This document shows positions 27,149 through 35,700 of a stretch of 64,000 nt of DNA, piece after piece. Positions within the stretch are counted from its first letter, which is position 1, and the number at the start of each line of letters is the position of its first letter. Both the position numbers and the translations under genes were made by a program. Origin of the DNA: Suilimivivens sp045586385 (GTDB lineage: Bacteria; Bacillota; Clostridia; Lachnospirales; Lachnospiraceae); NCBI GenBank assembly GCA_045586385.1, contig JAZNAE010000096.1, forward strand, positions 7,418 to 71,417, written 5' to 3'. Below the pieces are notes generated by a model that did not search any database, was not told the origin of the DNA, and saw only the letters and a program-made list of their open reading frames with translations.

Positions 27149-27846
27149 TAGCGTACCTCAAATTTATAACCGATACCCCAAATGGTGGCAATGCGCCAAT
27201 TAGTATGGTCATTTATCTTTTCGCGCAGACGTTTGATATGTACATCTACGGTTCTTGTATCACCGATATATTCATAGCCCCAAATCTGGTCAAGGAGCTG
27301 TTCTCTGGTAAATACATGGTTGGGAGATGCGGCAAGGAAGTAAAGAAGCTCCAATTCCTTGGGCGGCATTTCTACGGTATTGCCCATATAAACAACAGAG
27401 TAGTTGGTCTGATTGATAATCAGGTCAGGATATTCTACACGCTTTACATCAGGTGCATCTGGAACTGTTGCAACCGGTTTATATCGTCTGAGTACGGCTT
27501 TTACACGGGCAACCAGTTCTTTGGTGTCAAATGGCTTTTCCATATAATCGTCGGCACCCAGTTCCAGGCCTAACACTTTATCAAAAATTTCACCTTTTGC
27601 AGAAAGCATGATAATGGGAGTGGAGGATTTGGCACGGACTTCACGGCATACCTGATAGCCGTCAATTCCGGGAAGCATCAAATCAAGTAAAATCAGATTG
27701 GGTGCGAATGAATCTGCCATAAGCAGCGCGGTCTCCCCATCTTCCGCAATCATGGTATCAAAGCATTCTTTGGTAAGGTAAAGAGATATCAGTTCTGCGA
27801 TATTTGCATCGTCATCTACAATTAATATTTTTTGTCTGTTTCCCAT
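27148..27846 (-). CDS. OmpR/PhoB-family response regulator
   Basis: 232 residues. The receiver domain has the acidic pocket IVDDDAN, phospho-acceptor Asp55 in LLDLMLPG and the Lys in MEKPFDTKEL. The C-terminal winged helix (PPKELELLYFLAASPNHVFT, then TRTVDVHIKRLREKI) binds DNA. It is encoded directly ahead of its sensor kinase. mutS2 lies 17 bases upstream on the same strand, so read-through from mutS2 is likely. Confidence 0.96.
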   Translation of the reverse strand: MGNRQKILIVDDDANIAELISLYLTKECFDTMIAEDGETALLMADSFAPNLILLDLMLPGIDGYQVCREVRAKSSTPIIMLSAKGEIFDKVLGLELGADDYMEKPFDTKELVARVKAVLRRYKPVATVPDAPDVKRVEYPDLIINQTNYSVVYMGNTVEMPPKELELLYFLAASPNHVFTREQLLDQIWGYEYIGDTRTVDVHIKRLREKINDHTNWRIATIWGIGYKFEVR

Positions 27847-27863
27847 AAAACACCTATCCCTTT

Positions 27864-30245
27864 CTATTCTTTAAAAGTCACGATTGTGACACCTGCGTCA
27901 CCCTCACCGTATTCGCCCAGACGGTAATTCTTAACATATTTGATTCGTTTTAAATGGTTATGAACGGCACTTCTAAGGGCACCGGTACCTTTTCCGTGTA
28001 CAACCCGCACGGTAGATAAATGTGCAAGATAAGCATCATCCAGATATTTATCAAGTTCGGAGAGCGCTTCGTCCACGGTTTTTCCGAGTAGATTAATTTC
28101 GGAAGAAATATGCATGGACTTGGACATTTTCATGCTGCCGGTTTGCGTGCGTTGCAAAGGTGATTTACTTTGCACAGTGTCCTCATTTACCAGAACAAGA
28201 TCTTTAATATTTACCTGTGAACGGATGATACCGCACTGAACGAAAAGATTGCCCTTCTGGTCCGGAAGAGAACTTACCGTTCCCGTAAGTCCCATGGAAA
28301 GAATTTTTACACTGTCCCCTTTTTGTAACTGTTCCGGTTTCAGTTCCTTGCGAGCCTTGTTTTCCTTTTGCTTGATGGCAAGTTTGTCGTTTTTATCATT
28401 GATTTTGCCGCGGACCTTTTCACGGGATTTTTCTAAGTCCTTCAGAGAAGCACCGGGACCTGCTTTTTGGAAAATGCGAATGGTTTCATCGGCCACATCC
28501 TTTGCTTCCTGCAGGATTTCGCGGGCCTGTTCATTGGCCTCCCGCAAAATTCGCTCCTTAGCGTTGTCTATTTTTTCGTTTTTGGTTTGTAACCGCTCTT
28601 TCAGAGTTTTAATTTCTGCCTTGTAAGAAGCAATTTCCAAGCGTTCTTTTTCAATAGTTATGCGGCTTGCTTCCAAATCTGAGAGGAGATCTTCAAAGCT
28701 TTTATCATCACTGCCGATTTGTTCATTGGCAGCTGCAATAATGTAATCGGGAAGTCCCAGTTTGGAAGAAATGGCAAAAGCATTACTTTTTCCGGGAACG
28801 CCGATTAAGAGCCTGTACGTGGGCGATAACGTTTCGACATTAAATTCGCAACAGGCATTTTCCACAAAGTCTGTGGAAAGGGCATAAACCTTAAGCTCAC
28901 TATAGTGTGTGGTAGCCATGGTCCTAATTCCCCGTGTATGCAAATGATCCAATATGGCAATGGCAAGGGCCGCACCCTCCGTGGGGTCTGTACCGGCGCC
29001 CAATTCATCAAAGAGGCAAAGGGAATTTTCATCTGCCTGCTTTAAGATGGAAACAATGCTGGTCATATGAGAGGAGAAGGTACTGAGGCTTTGCTCAATA
29101 CTCTGTTCATCTCCGATATCGGCAAAAACTTCTGTAAAGACAGAAAGCTCCGAACGGTCCAGTGCCGGAATGTGAAGTCCTGCCTGCCCCATCAAGGTAA
29201 AGAGGCCTACAGTCTTTAGGGAAACGGTTTTACCACCTGTATTGGGACCGGTAATCACCAGCAAATCAAAATCTTTCCCCAAATGAATGTCAATGGGAAC
29301 TACTTTTTTTGCGGGCAAAAGAGGATGTCTTCCTTTGCGGATATTAATATACCGGGTTGTGTTAAAAACCGGTTTGGTGGCATTTTGGTCCATGGCAAGA
29401 GAAGCCTTGGCAAAAGTAAAATCAAGGAAAGTCATAATTTTTTGGTTTTCCTGAATTTCAAAGGTATGCTCACCGGTCTGTGCACTTAAGTTCGCAAGTA
29501 TTTTTTCAATTTCTTCTTTTTCCTGAATGGAAAGTTCTTTCAATTTATTATTCAGTTCCACAATAGCGGCAGGCTCAATAAAGAAAGTAGAACCTGTGGA
29601 AGACTGGTCATGAACCATTCCGGGAACCTGGCTTTTGTATTCGGATTTTACAGGAATACAATAGCGGTTATCGCGCATGGTAATGACGGCGTCTTGTAAG
29701 TAAGTACGGTAGGAGCCGTTTACCATGGAAGTAAGTTGGGAATGAATTTTGTCATTGGTAAGAGCCATACTTCTTCTGATATGTTTAAGGCCTGAACTGG
29801 CATCATCTGCAATTTCTTCTTCTGACAAAATACATCTGCGGATTTCTCCCGCAAGAAGAGTCAAAGGTTCTAAGCGTTCAAAATACTCCGTCAAAGAGGT
29901 TTCTTTGTCATCGTCCTTTGCCTTACGTCCATATGCTTTTATGCGGTTAACATTATCTAAAAGCCCTGCTATTTTTAAAAGTTCAGAGGCAGATAAGGTA
30001 CTGCCGATTTCCAAAGAACGAAGTGCCATGGAAACATTCTTATTTCCGCCAAAGGAGGTAGAGCCTTTTTGAAAAAGCATGGTAAGGGCGTCACCTGTCT
30101 GCTTTTGTGCGAGCTCAATTGCATCTAAATCCGTCATGGGAATCAGTGAGCGGCAAAGCTCTTTACCCGGTTCAGAGCCTGCTTTTTCGGTTAAGGTATC
30201 TATGATTTTATTATATTCTAATGTGCGTAATACTTTTTCGTTCAT
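27864..30245 (-). CDS. mutS2: MutS2 family endonuclease/ATPase
   Basis: 793 residues. The core and clamp regions lead to the ATPase with Walker A GPNTGGKTVSLKT and Walker B/C around CLFDELGAGTDPTEGAA. A long helical region rich in Glu/Lys follows, then a C-terminal Smr domain with VRVVHGKGTGALRSAV. MutS2 is not a mismatch-repair protein: homologues suppress recombination or rescue collided ribosomes (RqcU). Full length and all motifs are intact. It is the first gene on this minus-strand run ahead of the two-component system. Confidence 0.97.
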   Translation of the reverse strand: MNEKVLRTLEYNKIIDTLTEKAGSEPGKELCRSLIPMTDLDAIELAQKQTGDALTMLFQKGSTSFGGNKNVSMALRSLEIGSTLSASELLKIAGLLDNVNRIKAYGRKAKDDDKETSLTEYFERLEPLTLLAGEIRRCILSEEEIADDASSGLKHIRRSMALTNDKIHSQLTSMVNGSYRTYLQDAVITMRDNRYCIPVKSEYKSQVPGMVHDQSSTGSTFFIEPAAIVELNNKLKELSIQEKEEIEKILANLSAQTGEHTFEIQENQKIMTFLDFTFAKASLAMDQNATKPVFNTTRYINIRKGRHPLLPAKKVVPIDIHLGKDFDLLVITGPNTGGKTVSLKTVGLFTLMGQAGLHIPALDRSELSVFTEVFADIGDEQSIEQSLSTFSSHMTSIVSILKQADENSLCLFDELGAGTDPTEGAALAIAILDHLHTRGIRTMATTHYSELKVYALSTDFVENACCEFNVETLSPTYRLLIGVPGKSNAFAISSKLGLPDYIIAAANEQIGSDDKSFEDLLSDLEASRITIEKERLEIASYKAEIKTLKERLQTKNEKIDNAKERILREANEQAREILQEAKDVADETIRIFQKAGPGASLKDLEKSREKVRGKINDKNDKLAIKQKENKARKELKPEQLQKGDSVKILSMGLTGTVSSLPDQKGNLFVQCGIIRSQVNIKDLVLVNEDTVQSKSPLQRTQTGSMKMSKSMHISSEINLLGKTVDEALSELDKYLDDAYLAHLSTVRVVHGKGTGALRSAVHNHLKRIKYVKNYRLGEYGEGDAGVTIVTFKE

Positions 30246-30381
30246 TATTTTTATACTCTTTTCGAATCAGATATTTTCGATAAAATTGACACTCTAAAGT
30301 ATACCATAAATATCGTTGGTTGCATAATAAAAATGCATTTGGTAAAATATAATGGATTATATTTATTGTAAAGAGGATAAG

Positions 30382-31788
30382 ATGGTGGAAAATTTTTGGG
30401 AAAAACATAGAAAACAAATATTTTTTCTGATAATTGTGGTAGCAATCATAGCCATTTATGCATACAATTTGCTGACGCCGTATCTCTCGGATGATTATGC
30501 TTATGCTTATCAGGTAAGACAAGCTGATTCTCTGTGGGATTTAATTAAGCAGCAGTACGGAGAATATTTATCCAATAGCGGACGCGTAATCGGACAGTTT
30601 AATATCAGACTTTCCCTTGCAGTGGACAAGCATGTTTTTAATGTCGTAAACAGTTTCATGTTTGGAGTGCTTGTTCTTTTGATGTACCATAATGTGAGCA
30701 AAAAGAAAAAGCATGATATATTTTTACTGCTTTTGATAGTGGTATTTTTGTGGAGATATGCGGTTGATTTCGGACAAACCATGCTTTGGATATGCGGAGC
30801 TTGTAATTATCTGTGGGGAAGTGTGTTTATTCTCGGATTCGTTACTTTTTACAGGCGCTTCTTAAAGAAAGCAGATGATATTAAGCATCCCATTTTGCTT
30901 GCTATAGGAACACTGCTCTTTGGTGTACTTGCAGGCTGGTGCAATGAAAATACTTCAGGTGGGGGACTGCTTCTGGTACTGATGTTTGCGGCAAATTTCG
31001 TGTGGGACAGAAAAAAAGCAGGTCAGAAGAAAATATATCCTTTTATGATTACAGGTGTAGCAGGTATGTGCCTGGGAATTCTGGGGATGATTTCCGCACC
31101 GGGTGTAAGAAGCCGGAGTGCTACCATGGCAGAAGGAAGTTATACAGGTCTGGTAGGGCTTCTTTCCAGAATCTATAAAACTACCGTGACGGTCAGGGAA
31201 TTATTCTTTGAACTGCTTATCATTATGATTGTGGTGCTTGTATTTTTGGTATTACAAAAGAAGTTGAAAGAATGGAAACAGATCAGAACAAATACAAGTG
31301 TACTGTTTTTAGTGGCAGCGGCGGCAACTGCCTATGTGCTTGCAATTATTCCCACTACAACAGACAGGGCGTTTTTCGGAGCAGGTATTTTCCTAATGAT
31401 AGCGGTGCTCTCCGGAATAATGGAAATTGATGTAGATAAGGAACTGGTCTTAAAAGGAGCAAAATACAGCCTGGTGGGAATTCTTTGCTTATGGTTTGCA
31501 TTTACCTATCTTGAAAATCTGGTAAACGTGGCAAGAATCTACAGGGAAGAAAATGAGCGAATTGAACTGATTAAAGCTGATAAGGCAGATCCCAATGGGG
31601 ATGGTATTGTGGTAGTTCCGCAGTTTAGGGAAGCTTTTGCCAATCCGTACAGTTGTGCACATGTTTCAGACATGACAGACGACAAAGAATATTGGATTAA
31701 TATTTTTTATGAAATATATTATGATGTAGGGAATATCACCGCAATTCCCAGAGATGAGTGGGATGAGCGATATGGAGATAACGAATAG
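30382..31788 (+). CDS. Polytopic membrane protein (GtrV/DUF6056-like)
   Basis: About 468 residues with roughly ten hydrophobic segments. An early luminal motif, TPYLSDDYAYAYQ, and the later CNENTSGGGLLL are typical of a family of glycosyltransferase-like membrane proteins that I recall as DUF6056. That name is unverified. I chose ATG 30382 because AGAGG lies 5 bases upstream and because the TATAAT at 30348-30353 overlaps the alternative ATG 30352. Its 3' end overlaps the radical SAM gene by up to 35 bases. The function is probably surface glycan modification, by analogy only. Confidence 0.72.
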   Translation: MVENFWEKHRKQIFFLIIVVAIIAIYAYNLLTPYLSDDYAYAYQVRQADSLWDLIKQQYGEYLSNSGRVIGQFNIRLSLAVDKHVFNVVNSFMFGVLVLLMYHNVSKKKKHDIFLLLLIVVFLWRYAVDFGQTMLWICGACNYLWGSVFILGFVTFYRRFLKKADDIKHPILLAIGTLLFGVLAGWCNENTSGGGLLLVLMFAANFVWDRKKAGQKKIYPFMITGVAGMCLGILGMISAPGVRSRSATMAEGSYTGLVGLLSRIYKTTVTVRELFFELLIIMIVVLVFLVLQKKLKEWKQIRTNTSVLFLVAAAATAYVLAIIPTTTDRAFFGAGIFLMIAVLSGIMEIDVDKELVLKGAKYSLVGILCLWFAFTYLENLVNVARIYREENERIELIKADKADPNGDGIVVVPQFREAFANPYSCAHVSDMTDDKEYWINIFYEIYYDVGNITAIPRDEWDERYGDNE

Positions 31789-32689
31789 CCCTTGCAATCT
31801 TTGCCCCAGAAATTGTATGGCAGAAAGGGATAAAGGACAAAAGGGATACTGTCTTTCCGACAACAAAATCATTGTGGCAAGAGCCGCACTTCATATGTGG
31901 GAGGAGCCATGTATTTCCGGAGTGACCGGTTCAGGAACGGTATTTTTTTCAGGGTGTAATCTTCGTTGCATTTATTGCCAGAATTATGAAATTGCGGCGG
32001 CGGTAAAGGGAAGAGAAGTTTCCGGATTACAATTGTCGGAAATATTTCTCGCACTTGAAAACCAAGGAGCCGCCAATATTAATTTGGTAACACCGGATCA
32101 CTATGTACCGGAAATCATAGAGGCTGTTTTAGATGCCCGGAAAAAAGGATTAACCCTTCCTATCGTTTATAATGGAAGCGGATATGAAAAGCCGGAAGTC
32201 ATTAAAAGCCTTAAAGAAATTGTAGATATTTTTCTTACGGACTTTAAATATATGCAAGAGGACTTGGCAGAGAGGTTTTCCCATGCACCGGATTACCCGG
32301 AGGTGGCAAAAAGTGCACTTGAAGCCATGGTAGAAATTGTCGGTGAGCCGGTTTTTGATAAGAATGGGATGATGCAAAAAGGCGTGATAGTAAGGCATCT
32401 GCTTTTGCCCGGTCATAAGAAAAATGCCAAGGAAGTCATCCGCTATGTTTACGAAAATTATGGCGATAGGGTGTATATCAGTTTGATGAATCAATATACT
32501 CCGTTTGAACGGTTAAAGGAGCGGGAAGATTGCAAAGAACTTTGCCGCAGGGTGACAAAACGGGAATATGAAAATGTTCTTGATTATATGATTGGTCTTG
32601 GAGTGAAGAATGCCTTTATTCAGGAAGGAGATACTGCAAAGGAAAGTTTTATTCCGGATTTTGAAGAAGGAAATATCGCAAGTTATTGA
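31754..32689 (+). CDS. Radical SAM protein, pyruvate-formate-lyase-activase-like
   Basis: 311 residues. The [4Fe-4S] radical SAM motif is in FFSGCNLRCIYCQNYE. An additional N-terminal cluster CNLCPRNCMAERDKGQ, with a later Cys in KGYCLSD, is characteristic of the PflA-like subgroup of unknown target. NLVTPDHYVPEI and LTDFKYMQ are further family segments. Candidate starts are ATG 31754, 31763 and 31772, all inside the end of the upstream gene; none has a strong ribosome site, so coupling is likely. The substrate protein is not encoded nearby. Confidence 0.88.
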   Translation: MSGMSDMEITNSPCNLCPRNCMAERDKGQKGYCLSDNKIIVARAALHMWEEPCISGVTGSGTVFFSGCNLRCIYCQNYEIAAAVKGREVSGLQLSEIFLALENQGAANINLVTPDHYVPEIIEAVLDARKKGLTLPIVYNGSGYEKPEVIKSLKEIVDIFLTDFKYMQEDLAERFSHAPDYPEVAKSALEAMVEIVGEPVFDKNGMMQKGVIVRHLLLPGHKKNAKEVIRYVYENYGDRVYISLMNQYTPFERLKEREDCKELCRRVTKREYENVLDYMIGLGVKNAFIQEGDTAKESFIPDFEEGNIASY

Positions 32690-32699
32690 GTTAGTAATG

Positions 32700-32737
32700 A
32701 AAATGCACAGAAGGGTTTGCCCGGAAGTGCGTTTTTT
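32700..32737 (+). terminator. Terminator after the radical SAM gene
   Basis: AATGCAC/GTGCGTT (one G-U) with an inner GGG/CCC step, followed by T6. A second 9-bp inverted repeat TTTTTGGTT/AACCAAAAA spans 32733-32767. Confidence 0.65.
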
Positions 32738-32787
32738 GGTTGTATTGGAAGGTTCATTAACCAAAAACATATATAAGTGGTAAGGAA

Positions 32788-32987
32788 CCCAACGAGATAG
32801 AGGAAAAGGGAAAGAAGTTGGTATAATTACAGGCAAATATACCAACGAAATGAGAAGAAGAGAAGCAAAAGTTGGTATAGGCACGGGAAAATATCCCAAC
32901 GAGACAAAGGAAAGAGCAAGGAAAGTTGGTATAAAACTGAGTAACAAACCCAACGAAACTGAGGAAAGTGCAAGAAAAATTGGTATA
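32788..32987. repeat. Degenerate 54-bp tandem repeat with internal dyads
   Basis: Nearly four units. CCAACGA recurs at 32789, 32842, 32896 and 32950, and (G/A)TTGGTATA at 32817, 32871, 32925 and 32979, giving a 54-bp period (53 between the first two). GTTGGTATA and TATxCCAAC are inverted, so every unit can form a hairpin. A 64-codon open frame (32850-33044, plus strand) would translate three units into 18-residue repeats such as ARKVGI...PNET, but it has no ribosome site and the first unit is out of frame. Between 32690 and 33023 I see nothing else gene-like. Confidence 0.8.
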
Positions 32988-33023
32988 TGTACAAAAACCA
33001 TGCTATATGCGAATGCGGGTTGC

Positions 33024-33052
33024 TTTCAAAATAATTATAAATGAATTATAAT
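33024..33052 (+). promoter_or_regulatory. Promoter of the HTH-GpsA fusion gene
   Basis: TTTCAA (33024-33029), a 17-bp spacer and TATAAT (33047-33052). The start codon at 33071 leaves a very short leader. The upstream in-frame ATG 33041 overlaps the -10 region, so it is not used. Confidence 0.55.
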
Positions 33053-33070
33053 GAATACGGAGGTAATGAT

Positions 33071-34288
33071 ATGAACAGCGTAGAAATCGGCGAATACTTA
33101 TCCGGTCTTAGGAAATATTATAAAATTACACAGGGTGAATTAGCGAGTAGATTAGCTGTTACCAGGCAGTCTGTTTCGAAGTGGGAAACCGGGGCTGCAA
33201 TTCCGGATGTAGAGATATTGATGAAACTGTCAGAAGTTTATGGAATTTCTATTAATGATATTTTGAAGGCAGATATATCTAAAATTAAGTATCAGAAAGA
33301 GATTGTATTTCCCGACGAAAAGAAAAAAGAAAAAAATATTTTTGTAATCGGTTGTGGCAGATGGGGGAGCTTTATCGCATGGTATTTAGATAGAATAGGG
33401 CATAATGTGGTTTTGTATGGCAGAGAAGAATCTGCCAATATGAAACGTTTGCTTACAACAAGAGAAAATGAATATTTGAAATTGCCGGATAGTGTTTATC
33501 TGGTTACAGATTATCGAAAATTAGAAGACGCGGATTATATTATAGTTTCTGTGGCAGCACAGCATTTGCAGGATGTGATGAATGTACCGGCAGTGATGGG
33601 TATTAAGAATAAAAGTATAATCCTTTGTATGAAAGGGATTGAGATAGAAACAGGAAGACGGTTATCACAAGTAGCTTCCGACAGTTTGGAATATAGTAAT
33701 CATGTGGCTGTATGGTTAGGCCCCGGACACGTGAAAGAATTCTATAGAGGTGTCCCGAATTGCATGGTAATTGACAGTAACAATGAACTTATAAAAGATG
33801 AATTGATACGTAACTTTTCCAGTGATTTAATACGGTTTTATTATGGAACCGATTTGATTGGAAATGAAATCGGTGCAGCAGCGAAAAATGTAATTGGTAT
33901 AGCAGCAGGAATGCTGGATGGACTTGATTTATCTTCTTTAAAAGGTGCACTTATGGCAAGAGGTACCAGTGAAATTGCAAGATTGATTGTTGCGATGGGA
34001 GGAAAAGGAAGTTCTGTTTATGGATTGTGCCATTTGGGAGATTATGAAGCAACATTATTTTCAGAGCACAGCCATAATCTGGCATACGGAAAATGTGTGG
34101 TACAAGGGAAAGCATTTGATAAACTGGCGGAAGGCTATTATACAGTAAAGGCGATAAGAAATCTGGGGAAAGCTTATGGCGTAGAACTGCCTATTTGCGA
34201 AGCAGTTTATCAGATTTTATATGGAGATGCAAAGCCAAAAGACAGGCTTAAAAAACTTTTTGAGAGAAGTTTGAGAAATGAATATTAG
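33071..34288 (+). CDS. Fusion of XRE helix-turn-helix and glycerol-3-phosphate dehydrogenase (GpsA-like)
   Basis: 405 residues. Residues ~5-65 are a Cro/C1-type helix-turn-helix (TQGELASRLAVTRQSVSKWE). After a charged linker, residues ~88-400 form an NAD(P)-dependent glycerol-3-phosphate dehydrogenase: dinucleotide loop VIGCGRWGSFIAWYL, GPGHVKEFYRG, catalytic Lys272 in GAAAKNVIGIAAG, and SVYGLCHLGDYEAT. In GpsA the following segment normally reads SRN, with Arg contacting the substrate phosphate. Here it is S-H335-N. I chose ATG 33071 because GGAGG is 7 bases upstream. No separate gpsA is seen in the window. It could be an NAD(H)-gated repressor, a moonlighting enzyme, or an enzyme with altered substrate. 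Confidence 0.88.
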   Translation: MNSVEIGEYLSGLRKYYKITQGELASRLAVTRQSVSKWETGAAIPDVEILMKLSEVYGISINDILKADISKIKYQKEIVFPDEKKKEKNIFVIGCGRWGSFIAWYLDRIGHNVVLYGREESANMKRLLTTRENEYLKLPDSVYLVTDYRKLEDADYIIVSVAAQHLQDVMNVPAVMGIKNKSIILCMKGIEIETGRRLSQVASDSLEYSNHVAVWLGPGHVKEFYRGVPNCMVIDSNNELIKDELIRNFSSDLIRFYYGTDLIGNEIGAAAKNVIGIAAGMLDGLDLSSLKGALMARGTSEIARLIVAMGGKGSSVYGLCHLGDYEATLFSEHSHNLAYGKCVVQGKAFDKLAEGYYTVKAIRNLGKAYGVELPICEAVYQILYGDAKPKDRLKKLFERSLRNEY

Positions 34289-34299
34289 ACAGGTATAAT
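34271..34299 (+). promoter_or_regulatory. SigA-type promoter of spoVT
   Basis: TTGAGA (34271-34276), a 17-bp spacer and TATAAT (34294-34299), overlapping the 3' end of the HTH-GpsA gene. Confidence 0.6.
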
Positions 34300-34330
34300 G
34301 ACATAGTGAAAAGTTAGGTATAAAATTCCA

Positions 34331-34380
34331 CCATTTACAGATACTAGTTTCAAATACAAGGATTGTAAATGGAGGTTTTT
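34331..34380 (+). promoter_or_regulatory. Leader hairpin abutting the spoVT ribosome site
   Basis: CCATTTACA (34331-34339) and TGTAAATGG (34364-34372) pair. The GGAGG Shine-Dalgarno (34371-34375) starts inside the 3' arm, and T5 follows. It is either a terminator-type attenuator or a translation-occluding hairpin. Confidence 0.55.
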
Positions 34381-34384
34381 ATAT

Positions 34385-34930
34385 ATGAAAGCAACAGGAA
34401 TTGTGCGTAGGATAGATGATTTAGGGCGAATTGTTATACCGAAGGAGATAAGACGTACCCTTCGCATCAGGGAAAGTGATCCCATAGAGATATTTACGGG
34501 AAGAGAAGGGGAAATTATCCTTAAGAAATATTCCCCTATCGGGGAGATGAATACCTTTGCAAAGCAGTATGCGGAAAGCTTATGTCAGGTATCCGGTCAT
34601 ATTGCGGTAATTGCAGACAGAGATCAGGTGATTGCGGTGTCCGGCGGAATGAAAGGGATGCTGGGAAAGGAACTGAGCAAGGAGCTGGAAGATAAAATGA
34701 ACAACAGAGAGATGGTTATGGCTTCAAAAGGGGAAAAAGCCTTTATTCCCATTGTACGTGGGGCATCGGATGAGTTTTTGCAGGAAGCGGTCTGTCCCAT
34801 TATCTGTGAAGGGGATGTGATCGGTGCGGTAGTACTTATCAGTACATCCGATAAAGGGAAAATGGGAGAAGTGGAACAGAAACTGATGCAGTCAGCGGCA
34901 GGCTTTTTGGGAAGACAGATGGAGCAATAA
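34385..34930 (+). CDS. spoVT: Stage V sporulation protein T (AbrB-family regulator)
   Basis: 181 residues. The N-terminal AbrB swapped-hairpin DNA-binding domain (TGIVRRIDDLGRIVIPKEIR) is followed by a GAF-like C-terminal domain (LCQVSGHIAVIADRDQVIAV). In Bacillus it modulates sigma-G-dependent forespore genes. In Clostridia it is needed for sporulation but can be present in poor sporulators. It is monocistronic, with its own promoter, a structured leader and a bidirectional terminator. Confidence 0.95.
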   Translation: MKATGIVRRIDDLGRIVIPKEIRRTLRIRESDPIEIFTGREGEIILKKYSPIGEMNTFAKQYAESLCQVSGHIAVIADRDQVIAVSGGMKGMLGKELSKELEDKMNNREMVMASKGEKAFIPIVRGASDEFLQEAVCPIICEGDVIGAVVLISTSDKGKMGEVEQKLMQSAAGFLGRQMEQ

Positions 34931-34932
34931 GT

Positions 34933-34972
34933 AAAAGGTGCAAATTACAATTCGTAATTGCACCTTTTTGAT
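34933..34972. terminator. Bidirectional terminator between spoVT and the C39-like gene
   Basis: AAAAGGTGCAAATTAC and GTAATTGCACCTTTT pair with one bulge, flanked by A- and T-runs. Confidence 0.85.
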
Positions 34973-34975
34973 ATA

Positions 34976-35587
34976 CTAAGAGTTCTTTTTCGTATTAAAC
35001 ATAATCAAAGCTTCGCGGCAGGCATGGTCGCCCATTTCGTAGTAACCTTTTGACAGACGGTTCATGCGCTCTATGCTGACGGAGCGGTTTGCTTTTTTGG
35101 GACAATCATTGATAAAAGTGATTTCGTCTGTAAGATATTCCTCATCAAAATCAGGATCGTCCGGCTCTTCATAGTAAGGGTCAAACAGGAGAATCCGATC
35201 TCCTTCGATTCCCGTTAAAAGAACATAATGGGGAACTTCCAAGAAGAGACGAAGAATCACAACGCCGCCCTGTTTAAGTGCATTTACGATAGGACCGTTT
35301 TCGCAAATGGAAACTTCTGCTCCGGAAAAATATTCACAATGAATAGGGAACTTTTTGGCACAGGAAAAATGATTAAGCCAGCTTGCAATGTAGTTCATGG
35401 CAGCAGGGGAAGTACCGTGTTTGCATAATTCACCCTCCTCATTATAGGTATCCATACTGTAAAGCATGATAAATTTAATGGCATCCGGGCAAACCTCTTC
35501 CCGGTCAAATAAATAGCGGATGCCGTTAATTAAGGATACCGGTCCGCAATCATATTCAGAAGTCTGGTAATTTAATAAATTTTTCAT
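34976..35587 (-). CDS. Stand-alone peptidase C39-like cysteine protease
   Basis: 203 residues with the papain-like C39/BtrH pattern: catalytic Cys14 in SEYDCGPVSLING, His120 in EVPHYVLLTGI, and Asp in LLFDPYYEE. C39 domains usually process double-glycine bacteriocin leaders as part of ABC exporters, but this one has neither a transporter domain nor a signal peptide. No peptide precursor with a double-glycine leader is visible nearby. It could be a cytoplasmic protease or acyltransferase of this fold. It is convergent with spoVT and divergent from the peptide ABC transporter. Confidence 0.75.
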   Translation of the reverse strand: MKNLLNYQTSEYDCGPVSLINGIRYLFDREEVCPDAIKFIMLYSMDTYNEEGELCKHGTSPAAMNYIASWLNHFSCAKKFPIHCEYFSGAEVSICENGPIVNALKQGGVVILRLFLEVPHYVLLTGIEGDRILLFDPYYEEPDDPDFDEEYLTDEITFINDCPKKANRSVSIERMNRLSKGYYEMGDHACREALIMFNTKKNS

Positions 35588-35700
35588 GTAAAGTTCCTAT
35601 ATACCTTTTTCAAAAAGTGTAGTAAAATAATTACTTGCAAAGTGATTGTAATATAACTCCGATTGGCCAGTTTGTCAAGAAGAGAAGGAGGAGATGTGTT

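Noticed and set aside
32788..32987. Possible CRISPR array
   Set aside because: Repeated CCAAC/GTTGG blocks are separated by conserved, not unique, sequence; the 54-bp period and degeneracy fit a minisatellite, and there are no cas genes.
32513..33001. 162-codon minus-strand ORF with repeated hydrophobic segments
   Set aside because: The repeats are the antisense reading of the 54-bp tandem array, and the rest is antisense to the radical SAM gene.
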